From Chloroflexota bacterium (GTDB lineage: Bacteria > Chloroflexota > Anaerolineae > Caldilineales > Caldilineaceae), in assembly GCA_003451595.1 (NCBI GenBank), contig DMDA01000002.1:8931-30710 (forward strand): a stretch of DNA of 21,780 nt, read 5' to 3'. The notes beneath the pieces were generated by a model. The model was not told the DNA's origin. It did no database searches and worked only from the letters and a program-made list of their open reading frames with translations. Made by a program: the position numbers and the translations under genes. This document shows positions 1 to 6,711 of the stretch, one piece after another; positions within the stretch are counted from its first letter, which is position 1, and the number at the start of each line of letters is the position of its first letter.

Positions 1-623
1 AGCGCCACGCCCGCCCGGATCGTGACGGTGGCGACGCTGTCGAGCAGTTCGTTGCTCACCCCGCGCGTGCTGCCAAAGGCAAGTGTCGCATCCGCCAGCG
101 GATAACGCAGCCCGGTGTAGGTGATGCCTTCCACCGCTGCGCCGAGCGGGATCAGGCTCACAGTGTCGCCGGGGGCGCCGTGAAGTTCGAGCACACCCGG
201 CCCGCGCAGCACTTCCGCCACCTGCTCGCCCTCGACAATGCGCACCGGCGCCGGCCATGCTCGCTGCGCCACGATCAGCAGATTCGCCAGCGTTTGATCC
301 AGCCGGCCACCCAGCGCGCCGATCAGCAGCACCTCCTCGGCGCCGTCGGCCAGTGCACGTTCGATGGCAAGCTCCAGGTCGGTCTGATCCTTCTCACGGT
401 GGTGACGCTCGAATTGCACACCCTGCGCGGCTAGTTCGTCCACCACGGCGGCAGGCAGGCTGTCGAGGTCGCCGACGACGACATGCGGCGTGCGCCCTAA
501 CGTCAGCAAATGCAGCGCGCCCCCGTCAGCGCCGATCAGGTGATCGCCGGGACGCAATAACCTGGCAACCGCTGTGTAGTCATCGATGACGCCGTTGACG
601 GCGATTACAGCGCGCCGCATCAT
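1..623 (-). CDS. Thiamine pyrophosphokinase (thiamine diphosphokinase), 3' end cut by window edge
   Basis: Transfers pyrophosphate from ATP to thiamine to make the cofactor thiamine diphosphate in the cytoplasm. I translated 207 residues by hand. The N-terminal Rossmann-like part carries ADGG (about 32-35) and GDLDS (51-55), then KDQTDLELA (78-86) and GALGGRLDQTL (102-112). These are the acidic metal/ATP motifs of the family. The C-terminal part has GSTRGVSNE and ends in VTIRAGVAL, the thiamine-binding signature near the end of the family, so only a few residues should be missing beyond base 1. The start is ATG 623-621; its ATGA overlaps the TGA of the upstream DUF456 gene, which indicates translational coupling. 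A second ATG follows directly at 620. It is the last visible member of the leftward run that includes nnrE. Confidence 0.88.
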   Translation of the reverse strand, partial: MMRRAVIAVNGVIDDYTAVARLLRPGDHLIGADGGALHLLTLGRTPHVVVGDLDSLPAAVVDELAAQGVQFERHHREKDQTDLELAIERALADGAEEVLLIGALGGRLDQTLANLLIVAQRAWPAPVRIVEGEQVAEVLRGPGVLELHGAPGDTVSLIPLGAAVEGITYTGLRYPLADATLAFGSTRGVSNELLDSVATVTIRAGVA

Positions 624-1129
624 AGCCACGCCTGCCAGACAAAGATGCCGACCATCACGCCGGCGATCACGATTTCCAACGCCGAAGCTAGCAGCGAGCT
701 GACCAGATAGCTCCATGTCGCTCGCAGCGCCTGACGCAGATTGCGCTTGTCGAACCACTCCACCACCAACATGCCGAGCATGGCGCCGACCAGAGCGCCA
801 AAGAGCGTGCCGATGATCGGTATCTCAACCAGCAAGACGCCGCCGAGAATGCCGCCGGCGATGGCGCCGGCGATAGCCTTCCAGCTGACGCCAGAACGGC
901 GGCTCATCGCCGTTGTCAGCAAAAGGTCTGACGCCCACGCCAGCAGCGCCAGCACGCCTAGCACTGCCAGCACCACCCAGTTGACGCGCACAAAGCCGTC
1001 GCCCCACGCCCACACCAGCGCTCCCAGCCAAATCAGCAGCGGTCCAGGGAGCAACGGCACGATCACGCCGACCAGCCCCAGCAAGATCAGCGCATAGCCG
1101 GCCAGGTAGTAGAAGTTCAACTCAGTCAT
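620..1129 (-). CDS. DUF456 family small integral membrane protein
   Basis: A 169-residue, almost entirely hydrophobic protein of the DUF456 family, whose function is not established. Membrane segments lie at about residues 8-27, 30-45, 49-70, 82-105, 107-125 and 140-165. The centre holds a glycine-zipper-like stretch (AIAGAIAGGILGG) followed by PIIGTLFGALVGAMLG, the recognisable DUF456 core. An in-frame ATG exists at 1162, but ATG 1129-1127 is preferred: it is preceded by a purine-rich GGGGACGAGAG and gives the normal family length. It overlaps the end of nnrE by 8 bp (ATGACTGA) and its own stop overlaps the start of the thiamine pyrophosphokinase gene, so the three are probably cotranslated. 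Confidence 0.8.
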   Translation of the reverse strand: MTELNFYYLAGYALILLGLVGVIVPLLPGPLLIWLGALVWAWGDGFVRVNWVVLAVLGVLALLAWASDLLLTTAMSRRSGVSWKAIAGAIAGGILGGVLLVEIPIIGTLFGALVGAMLGMLVVEWFDKRNLRQALRATWSYLVSSLLASALEIVIAGVMVGIFVWQAWL

Positions 1130-1883
1130 CTCTCGTCCCCGTCCAGATTTCACCGTCGGCAACCGTCAACGCGATGATGTCGTGACTGCCAAAGAGGATA
1201 GGGACAGCGATGCCAAGCTGATCATAGAGCGCAGCGGGCACACTGATATCGGCGAGATAGAGATCGCCGCACGCCGTGGCCGCGTCGGGCTGGCAGAAGC
1301 CGCTCTTTGGCAGCGCCAGTGTGAGCGTCGCTGCGGCCTGGATGTGCGGGTCGAAGACGCGACCGTCCGCCGTATCGACTCCACTGGGCGTATCCAAACT
1401 CAGGATCGGCGCAGCGCTGCTATTGGCGAGCTGGATGAGGCCGCGTGCGGGGCCACGCGGGTCACCGCGTAGCCCATAGCCAATGATCGCGTCGATCAAC
1501 AGGTCGGCGGGGGGCAACTCCCAACCTTCCTCAGCCCAGGCCAGCGGCGCGCCCATTGCCTGCAAGATGTGTAGTTGGTGTGCGGCTGCACCCGTGTACG
1601 CTGCCGGGGGATAGCTGCAGACGATCTGCACCCACGCGCCCCAGTTGAGCAGATGGCGCGCCGCCGCCAGCCCACCGCCGCCGTTGGCGCCGCGCCCGGC
1701 CAGCACCACGATCGGGCGGTCGCGCACATCGCCGCCAAGCATCTGCCGCGCCAGCGTCGCCAGGCTGCGCCCGGCGTTCTCCATCATCTGCAGCAGCTCG
1801 ATGCCATACTCGCCGATCATCAGGCGATCGATCTCTTGCATCTGCGCAGTCGTCACGGTAGGAACCCGCACACGCGTGCTCAT
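1122..1883 (-). CDS. nnrE: NAD(P)H-hydrate epimerase (YjeF N-terminal domain only)
   Basis: Interconverts the R and S forms of hydrated NAD(P)H, so that the partner dehydratase can repair the damaged cofactor. The protein is 253 residues and contains only the epimerase half; the ADP/ATP-dependent dehydratase domain often fused to it is absent and not in the window. Visible family signatures are MMENAGRSLA (33-42), GRGANGGGGLAAARHL (63-78), LLIDAIIGYGLRGDPRG (128-144) with probable catalytic Asp131, and SLDTPSGVDTADG (162-174). The phosphate/potassium loop normally reads NNGGD; here it is ANGGG (66-70), an unusual variant. The start ATG 1883 lies 2 bp after the stop of the small upstream gene; a longer start at 1949 would overlap that gene and lacks homology. 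Confidence 0.85.
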   Translation of the reverse strand: MSTRVRVPTVTTAQMQEIDRLMIGEYGIELLQMMENAGRSLATLARQMLGGDVRDRPIVVLAGRGANGGGGLAAARHLLNWGAWVQIVCSYPPAAYTGAAAHQLHILQAMGAPLAWAEEGWELPPADLLIDAIIGYGLRGDPRGPARGLIQLANSSAAPILSLDTPSGVDTADGRVFDPHIQAAATLTLALPKSGFCQPDAATACGDLYLADISVPAALYDQLGIAVPILFGSHDIIALTVADGEIWTGTRDD

Positions 1884-1885
1884 CG

Positions 1886-2155
1886 CTACACCATCAACTC
1901 GCGCAGCCAGGCGCGATGCAATGTCCAACGATTCTCGCCAGCGTCCCAATGCAGCTCGAAGGTGTTGCCATCCACCGTCTGGATCAGGTAGCAGTGCACC
2001 AGCTTACCCGCGACGCGTTCTTCCCACTGCCGGCCAATGTCGGCCACATAGCGCGTACGGTCACGCCAGATGAATGACGTCGGCCGCACGTTGCCATTTG
2101 GCATCACCCGGATCAGGGTGTCTACTTCTTCTTCGACCAAGACTTCTGTATTCAT
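1886..2155 (-). CDS. Unrecognised 89-aa protein upstream of nnrE
   Basis: I do not recognise this small soluble protein with certainty. It has an acidic start (VEEEVD), then a compact stretch with several aromatics: FIWRDRTRYVADIGRQWEE, later HCYLIQTVDGNTFELHW and NRWTLHRAW. The alternation of charged and aromatic residues in short strands suggests a small beta-rich fold of the kind seen in DUF6504-like proteins; that is only a resemblance. ATG 2155 is chosen because GAGG sits 8 bases before it; the upstream GTG at 2164 lies inside that ribosome-binding site. The stop is 2 bp from the nnrE start, so the two are almost surely cotranscribed. There is no signal peptide or membrane segment. Confidence 0.7.
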   Translation of the reverse strand: MNTEVLVEEEVDTLIRVMPNGNVRPTSFIWRDRTRYVADIGRQWEERVAGKLVHCYLIQTVDGNTFELHWDAGENRWTLHRAWLRELMV

Positions 2156-2173
2156 GCGTTGCACCTCGATAGG

Positions 2174-2347
2174 GGAGAATGAGAGATTGAGAGATTAGAG
2201 ATTGGAAAGTAGAGATTCAGAGGCGGAGACAGCGTCTTCCCCGGCCAAAACTCTTCAATCTCCAATCTCTGAATGTTGCCTCTGATTGTGCCTCAACGGC
2301 AGAAGAGTTGAGGCTCCAAAATCCCCAATCTCCTAATCTCATTTTCC
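2174..2347. repeat. Palindromic, GAGATT-repeat-rich intergenic element (MITE-like)
   Basis: The spacer between the 89-aa gene and pncC is built from GAGATT units. They are written on the + strand at about 2181-2216 and as the complement (AATCTC) at about 2253-2270 and 2320-2339. The ends are imperfect inverted copies: GGAGAATGAG at 2174-2183 against CTCATTTTCC at 2338-2347, each followed inward by GAGATT units. Inside are two further inverted pairs: GCCTCAAC (2290-2297) with GTTGAGGC (2307-2314), and AACTCTTC (2249-2256) with GAAGAGTT (2302-2309). The right end runs over the stop codon of pncC. It could be a decayed non-autonomous mobile element or a dispersed intergenic repeat; no encoded protein is seen. 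Confidence 0.55.
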
Positions 2348-2842
2348 TACTTCCAAATACGCCAAGACCATCGCCAACGCTGCCCGCGCACTCAGCAGCT
2401 TGTTGCCGCTGCGGTCGGCATCCCAGATGTGATGTGCGCCACGCGCATAGCCGTCACGCGCGCAACAATGAAGAAAGACCGTGCCGGTTGGTTTGTTGGG
2501 CAAACCGCCGCCCGGACCCGCAATGCCGGTCACGCTGACGGCAACATCGGCGTCGAAGAGGCGCAGCGCTCCCTCCGCCATTTGTTGCGCCACCACCGCC
2601 GACACTGCCCCTTCGCGCACCAACGTGTCATGCTCGACGCCCAACAGGCGTTCTTTGGCGGCGTAGCTGTAAGTGACCGCCGCGCCCGCAAAGTAGACCG
2701 AGCTGCCGGGATTCTCCGTAATCAGATGGCCGATCAACCCGCCGGTGCAGCTCTCCGCCGTCGCGCACATCAGGTTGCGCTGTGCCAACTGCTCGCCGAC
2801 CGTGCGCGCCAGGGCAATCGTTTCATCTTCAAGCGTTGTCAT
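2339..2842 (-). CDS. pncC: Nicotinamide-nucleotide amidohydrolase (CinA C-terminal domain family)
   Basis: Deamidates nicotinamide mononucleotide to nicotinic acid mononucleotide, recycling the product of NAD-consuming reactions in the cytoplasm. The 167-residue protein is the stand-alone CinA C-terminal domain, close to the usual 160-170 residues; the N-terminal MoaB-like domain of full CinA is absent. Family motifs are TAESCTGGLIGHLIT (28-42, Ser31 the expected catalytic serine), PGSSVYFAGAAVTYSYAAKERLLGV (45-69), GAVSAVVAQQMAEGA (78-92) and VTGIAGPGGG (104-113) followed by KPTGTVFLH. The start ATG 2842 has AAAGGGA 7 bases upstream. It lies upstream of nnrE in the same direction, separated by the palindromic element and the 89-aa gene. 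Confidence 0.88.
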   Translation of the reverse strand: MTTLEDETIALARTVGEQLAQRNLMCATAESCTGGLIGHLITENPGSSVYFAGAAVTYSYAAKERLLGVEHDTLVREGAVSAVVAQQMAEGALRLFDADVAVSVTGIAGPGGGLPNKPTGTVFLHCCARDGYARGAHHIWDADRSGNKLLSARAALAMVLAYLEVGK

Positions 2843-2973
2843 CCACTATCCCTTTCATGGGTCGTCGTTTGCCATGCAAAGTGTCCTCCATTGTACACAT
2901 AGATAACGCTTTTCATCATATTGCATCTGTGCAGGGACGCACATGCCCTCATGGAGAGTTATCGCAACCGGTG

Positions 2974-2982
2974 TGGTATACT
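2974..2982 (+). promoter_or_regulatory. Extended -10 promoter for the Uma2 gene
   Basis: TGGTATACT matches an extended -10 (TGn followed by a five-of-six TATAAT match) 58 bp before the Uma2 start. No convincing -35 hexamer is seen 16-18 bp upstream, which is usual for extended -10 promoters. The 198-bp gap 2843-3040 otherwise shows nothing coding. Confidence 0.4.
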
Positions 2983-3040
2983 CCCATGCAGGCAGGCACG
3001 GACCCTACAGCGCCGATTGTGGAGCGAAAGGAGATTTCCC

Positions 3041-3628
3041 ATGACAGTTGCCGTTGCGGCGCCGCCGGTTGCAGCGTATGAGCGCTTTCGGCTATCCAGC
3101 GATCGCTATCATCAAATGATTGAGCGCGGCATTTTTGGTGAAGACGAGCGCATCGAATTGATTGAAGGAGGGTTAGTCACCATGCCCCCGATCGGCGCAG
3201 AGCACAGCGGTCTGGTCAAGAAATTGGCAGAATTGCTGTTCGGGCTGTTGCACAAGCGGGCATTGATCAGCATCCAGGACCCGATCCACCTGGATGACTT
3301 CTCAGAGCCGGAACCTGACCTGGCGCTCTTGCGGCCACGCGCCGACTACTATATGCGCTCATTGCCACAACCCACCGACATTCTGCTCATCATTGAAGTG
3401 GCCGACAGCAGCCTGGCCTACGACCGCACGGTCAAGATGCCGCTCTATGCGCGAGCAGGGATTGCCGAAGCCTGGATCATCAACCTGATCGACCGCTGGA
3501 TCGAGGTCTATCGCGACCCATCGCCGGTAGGTCATACAACCATGCTCAAAATTCTGCCTGGACGCGCGATCGCCCCGCAAGCCTTTGCCGACGTGATTGT
3601 AGCCGTAGACGACCTGTTCAGCGCGTAA
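3041..3628 (+). CDS. Uma2 family (DUF820) restriction-endonuclease-like protein
   Basis: A 195-residue member of the Uma2/DUF820 family, which has a PD-(D/E)XK nuclease fold, is found in many copies in Cyanobacteria and Chloroflexota, and has no well-established role. The expected elements are present in order: the ERIELIEGGLV strand with Glu42, the HSGLVKKLAELL helix, EPEPDLALL with Asp93, LLIIEVADSS with Glu119, and Lys132 in DRTVKMPLYARAG. All putative metal-site residues are therefore retained and the protein is likely intact. ATG 3041 is chosen over an upstream in-frame ATG at 2921 because AAAGGAGAT precedes it with ideal spacing and homology begins here. No other nuclease or toxin-antitoxin partner is adjacent. 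Its last 11 bp overlap the 3' end of the opposing methyltransferase gene. Confidence 0.85.
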   Translation: MTVAVAAPPVAAYERFRLSSDRYHQMIERGIFGEDERIELIEGGLVTMPPIGAEHSGLVKKLAELLFGLLHKRALISIQDPIHLDDFSEPEPDLALLRPRADYYMRSLPQPTDILLIIEVADSSLAYDRTVKMPLYARAGIAEAWIINLIDRWIEVYRDPSPVGHTTMLKILPGRAIAPQAFADVIVAVDDLFSA

Positions 3629-4886
3629 CCGGCGCCTGCAGGCTGCTCAGTCGCCGCCCGATCAACATCCAGTGTTCGTCCCCGCGCCGCGTGAAGATCA
3701 CGACGCCCGGCGCACCGCCCGGCGTCAGCCGCAGACGCGGACGCAGACTCTCCGGTTCCTGAGGAAAGCCCCGCTTGAGTAGCTCCACCTGACCGATGCC
3801 GCGCGCCGCCAGCCGCTGATTGAGGAGTCTTAGGCTGAAGCGGTGCACCTCGTCGATGGCAAACGCTTGCGCCAGAGGTTCGGCGCGCAGCGCAGGCGCC
3901 ACGATGTAGGCGATGTCTGGGGCAAAGAGATGTCCTCCTACGCGGGCGCACAGCGCCGCCAACGCGTTTGCGCGAATCACCGCGGGGTCCGGTTCGTACA
4001 ACACGCCGCCTGGCGCCAGCTCGCCTACAGGTGGCGCCAGGCCATCATCAGCCAATATGCGCCAACCATCCGCTCGATGCACAGAGGCCCAGCGCAGCGG
4101 CGCATCTTCCCGCCCCCACCAGAGCACAGCTTCTTTGCACGCGCCCGCGTGACTGACAAACTCCACCTTCCAACCGGCAGGCACTTCAGCAATGTCTACG
4201 CCAGGCATTACTTTGACGGCGATCAGCGCGACATGTTGACGGAGTTTCAGAATCTCAACCAATGGCGGCTGCAGCGTGTGCAGATTGAAGATGCGCCGGC
4301 CTGCGTGGCGACGCGCTGGATCGACGAAGGCAGCGGCGGCAGACGGCAGCGCACCGTTGGCCAGCGCTTGCGTCCAGTCTGCGTTGTAGATGGTTACATG
4401 CTTTGTCAATCCTAGTGCGGCGACATTGGCGGCAGCCAGGCGGGCGCGCACCGGGTCGAGTTCATAAGCGACAACAGAACGATGCTGCGCCAGCGCCAAC
4501 AGGTCGCCGCCAATGCCGCAGCCCAGGTCAAGGAAGTCGCCTGCCCCGGCGTACGCGTCCAACTGCGCGGCGCGCTGCGCGGCGGGCGCCTGCGCAGTTG
4601 CTTGCTCCAATGCTTCTGCGGTAAAGAACAGGTGCGCGGCATCCGGGAATTTGGCATGTGCACGTCGCCGCAGCAGCGCTTGTGTCACCAGTGCACTGGC
4701 GATCTCGGCAGGCAAGATGCGGCGTAATGCGGTCACCTGGGCTAATACATGCACGTCGTCCAGCGGTTGTCGAGCTAGCTCGTCCAGCCAGGGTTGGGCT
4801 GCCGGTGATAGCACGAAATCGACCCAGCCGGCGACCTCTTGCCCCGCTGTTGAGGGGGATGAAAACGTGTGAGAATCGTTGTGCAA
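3618..4886 (-). CDS. Class I SAM-dependent methyltransferase with THUMP-like C-terminal domain
   Basis: A protein of about 422 residues. The N-terminal helical part (about 20-110) leads to a Rossmann methyltransferase core with the SAM-binding loop FLDLGCGIGGDLLALA (118-133), Glu142 after motif I, and AAFVDPARRHAGRR (186-198) at the place where the catalytic (D/N)PP-type motif usually sits. The C-terminal third (to GIGQVELLKRGFPQEPESLR and GVVIFTRRGDEHWMLIGRR) fits the THUMP-like domain found in this family. A nucleic-acid substrate is plausible but unproven. The start is uncertain: TTG 4886 has AGGGG 6 bases upstream, whereas the only in-frame ATG (4988) lacks a ribosome-binding site and adds 34 residues that look non-coding. 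Convergent with the Uma2 gene, overlapping by 11 bp. Confidence 0.8.
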   Translation of the reverse strand: MHNDSHTFSSPSTAGQEVAGWVDFVLSPAAQPWLDELARQPLDDVHVLAQVTALRRILPAEIASALVTQALLRRRAHAKFPDAAHLFFTAEALEQATAQAPAAQRAAQLDAYAGAGDFLDLGCGIGGDLLALAQHRSVVAYELDPVRARLAAANVAALGLTKHVTIYNADWTQALANGALPSAAAAFVDPARRHAGRRIFNLHTLQPPLVEILKLRQHVALIAVKVMPGVDIAEVPAGWKVEFVSHAGACKEAVLWWGREDAPLRWASVHRADGWRILADDGLAPPVGELAPGGVLYEPDPAVIRANALAALCARVGGHLFAPDIAYIVAPALRAEPLAQAFAIDEVHRFSLRLLNQRLAARGIGQVELLKRGFPQEPESLRPRLRLTPGGAPGVVIFTRRGDEHWMLIGRRLSSLQAPVTR

Positions 4887-5147
4887 TTGTACCCCTGTCG
4901 GCTTGACGCACACCGCGCCGTGCCAGTAAACTAAAAAGCTGTTGTTTGTTCCGTTTTGCACATTTCGCCCGCTGCACTGGGCGATCATTACTGAACCCAG
5001 CCAGGATATAAGCTATTATGGCACAGGTGCAGGAAAGGGTGTAAGGCAGAACAACATGCGCATCCAGCTGATGTTGCGCGGCTCCACCGCACGGAGATAC
5101 GTGACACGGAGACACGTGACGAAAACCGCAAACCATGAAGGAGTATT
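4887..5147. promoter_or_regulatory. Divergent intergenic region between methyltransferase and coiled-coil membrane protein genes
   Basis: This 261-bp gap must hold promoters for both flanking genes. AT-rich candidates are TATTAT at 5014-5019 on the plus strand, with the overlapping ATAATAG side readable as a CATAAT-type -10 on the minus strand, and TTGACG at 4903-4908 with TAAACT 18 bp later on the plus strand. None is a full consensus, so this is only a location. A 15-bp tandem repeat lies at 5091-5120. Confidence 0.3.
5091..5120. repeat. Two tandem 15-bp repeats in a leader region
   Basis: ACGGAGATACGTGAC (5091-5105) is followed directly by ACGGAGACACGTGAC (5106-5120), differing at one base. 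It lies 27 bp before the start of the coiled-coil membrane protein gene, probably inside its leader. The core GACACGTGACG also occurs at 18892-18902 in another intergenic region. Confidence 0.7.
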
Positions 5148-5993
5148 ATGAGCGTACAGAATGAATCCCTGGACATGAAAAGCAGCGAACGCAAGCCTGC
5201 TGCACCGGAGTTGGAATATAAGGCTGCGTCGCAAGATTCACTGTCGATGTTCTTCGCCGCTATCGGCGGTGCAGTGCTGGGTATGTTGGCGACGCTGCTG
5301 GTGCTGGCGATCATCAACGGTGGCACGCTCAATTTCACCCACCCTGAACGTCTGGCCGTCATGGAAGCCAATCTGGCGCGCGTCAACGAAAACGTCGGCG
5401 CCGTGAGCCAGAATGTGGACACCGTCGCCAGTCAGGTGACAGACGTACGCGACCAACTGGCAGTCGCCCGCAGCCAGATGGATGCTGCGCAGGCGCGGCT
5501 TGATGACCAGAGCGGCAAGCTCGACGCCGTGCAAGGTTCTGTCGCTGCGCTGGCGCTGACCGGCCAGAAGTTCGACACCTTCGTCGCCGCCCTTGACCAG
5601 GCGATGGTCTCGATGCGCAAGTTAGATGGCAGTGCGGAAACCACAACGCCGGCTGCGATCGCCGCCAAGCCGTTGCTCGTGAGCGACCCGGCCGTACAGG
5701 CCGACGCGGTGGCCGTGCTCTTCTTTGTCGATGGCAACGGCAACGGCGTGATGGACGACGCTGAGGCCAACCTGACGGGCGTCGTGCTGCGCGTGACAGA
5801 TGCAGCCGGCAATCAGGTGGGCGAATACACTTCAGGCGACGCCGGCGTGCTGGTGCAGGGACTGAATCCTGGCGACTACACCTTTGCCATCACCGATGCC
5901 GCCGGTCATGCGACGTTGAGCGAAGAAGTAGCCGTGACAGTGCCCGCCGACGCAGCTCAGGGGCAAATTCTGTACGTGCCGATGGCTGAGTAA
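5148..5993 (+). CDS. Membrane-anchored coiled-coil protein with Cna-B/SdrD-like beta domain
   Basis: Unrecognised as a named protein. The 281 residues fall into four parts. First is a polar cytoplasmic N-terminus (1-32). One membrane segment follows (about 33-57, MFFAAIGGAVLGMLATLLVLAII). Next is a long heptad-rich segment (about 66-158) with repeated VxxNVxxVxxQV spacing, typical of a coiled coil. The C-terminal domain (about 183-281) has FFVDGNGNGVMDDAEANLTG, a calcium-type DxNxNG loop as in SdrD/Cna B repeats, followed by beta-strand pattern ending QGQILYVPMAE. With few positive charges after the membrane segment, an outside-facing coiled coil and beta domain are likely. The start has AAGGAG 6 bases upstream. 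It stands alone and ends at a strong terminator. A role in surface or envelope structure is inference. Confidence 0.8.
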   Translation: MSVQNESLDMKSSERKPAAPELEYKAASQDSLSMFFAAIGGAVLGMLATLLVLAIINGGTLNFTHPERLAVMEANLARVNENVGAVSQNVDTVASQVTDVRDQLAVARSQMDAAQARLDDQSGKLDAVQGSVAALALTGQKFDTFVAALDQAMVSMRKLDGSAETTTPAAIAAKPLLVSDPAVQADAVAVLFFVDGNGNGVMDDAEANLTGVVLRVTDAAGNQVGEYTSGDAGVLVQGLNPGDYTFAITDAAGHATLSEEVAVTVPADAAQGQILYVPMAE

Positions 5994-6018
5994 GCCGTTA
6001 GGCCGCTTGCGTCTGCAA

Positions 6019-6055
6019 AAAGCGGGAGGCAGCCGGACTGGCCGCCTCCCGCTTT
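6019..6055. terminator. Bidirectional rho-independent terminator
   Basis: Perfect 12-bp stem AAAGCGGGAGGC (6019-6030) / GCCTCCCGCTTT (6044-6055) with a 13-base loop. A-rich sequence on the left and TTT on the right give a U-tract in both directions. It lies 25 bp after the stop of the coiled-coil gene and 2 bp beyond the stop of rsmD, so it serves both convergent transcripts. Confidence 0.9.
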
Positions 6056-6056
6056 G

Positions 6057-6701
6057 TTATGCTGCGTTCTCCTCCTCAACGAGGTCATCGGCAGCAAAAT
6101 CAATGCCATCTTCCGCTTCATCCCCCACGTCATCATCCATTTCGGCCAGGTCTTCGGCTGTGGCGTAGAAAAGCAGCAGCACCGAACCGTAGCGCCGGCG
6201 GTCATATTCAACCAGGCGCGTCAACGTCACCGGCGTCTCCTCGCGCGGGTGAATTTGCACGATCACGCTGCCGTTTTGCGCCAACAACTCTGGCTTGCCA
6301 TCGATAAGTGTAAGCGCTTTGAGCCACATCCCTTGATATTGGGGCGGCGCCACGTAGATGAGATCATAGGGAACGCCGTGATAGCGCTGGAGATACGCAA
6401 AACTGTCGAGGCGCGTCACGCTGGCCTGGCGCTCGAAGCCGCAGTGACGCAAATTGGCGCGGATCGTCTCGACCGCCTGGTGGCTGAGGTCGACAAAATC
6501 AACCCAAGCTGCACCGCGACTCAAGCTCTCGATGCCAACGCCGCCCGTGCCGCCAAAGAGATCGAGCACCCGCGTCTCTTCAATCCAGTTGCCCATGATA
6601 CTGAACAGCGCTTCTTTGGCGCGGTCGGTGATGGGGCGCGTGCCGCCGCCGGGCACCATCATCAATTTACGGCCTTTTGCTTTCCCGGTAATCACGCGCA
6701 T
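6057..6701 (-). CDS. rsmD: 16S rRNA (guanine(966)-N(2))-methyltransferase
   Basis: Methylates G966 of 16S rRNA using SAM during small-subunit assembly. The 214-residue protein begins MRVITGKAKGRKL, the usual RsmD start, followed by TRPITDRAKEALFSIMGNW (21-39), the SAM loop VLDLFGGTGGVGIESLSRGA (45-64) and Asp71 in VDFVDLS. The catalytic (D/N)PP(F/Y) motif reads YVAPPQY (116-122), so the usual acidic or amide first residue is alanine. The protein ends in a strongly acidic tail (about 184-214) not common in RsmD. The start ATG 6701 lies 10 bp after the stop of the lipoprotein gene, with AAGGG before it. Family assignment is firm; whether the variant motif changes activity is open. Confidence 0.88.
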   Translation of the reverse strand: MRVITGKAKGRKLMMVPGGGTRPITDRAKEALFSIMGNWIEETRVLDLFGGTGGVGIESLSRGAAWVDFVDLSHQAVETIRANLRHCGFERQASVTRLDSFAYLQRYHGVPYDLIYVAPPQYQGMWLKALTLIDGKPELLAQNGSVIVQIHPREETPVTLTRLVEYDRRRYGSVLLLFYATAEDLAEMDDDVGDEAEDGIDFAADDLVEEENAA

Positions 6702-6711
6702 TAGTTGACCC

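Noticed and set aside
2181..2345. CRISPR-like array from the repeated GAGATT units
   Set aside because: The units are 6-8 bp, irregularly spaced and on both strands; there are no constant-length spacers and no cas genes.
2921..3040. Upstream in-frame extension of the Uma2 gene from ATG 2921
   Set aside because: It runs over the extended -10 promoter and has no ribosome-binding site; ATG 3041 has AAAGGAGAT and fits the family start.
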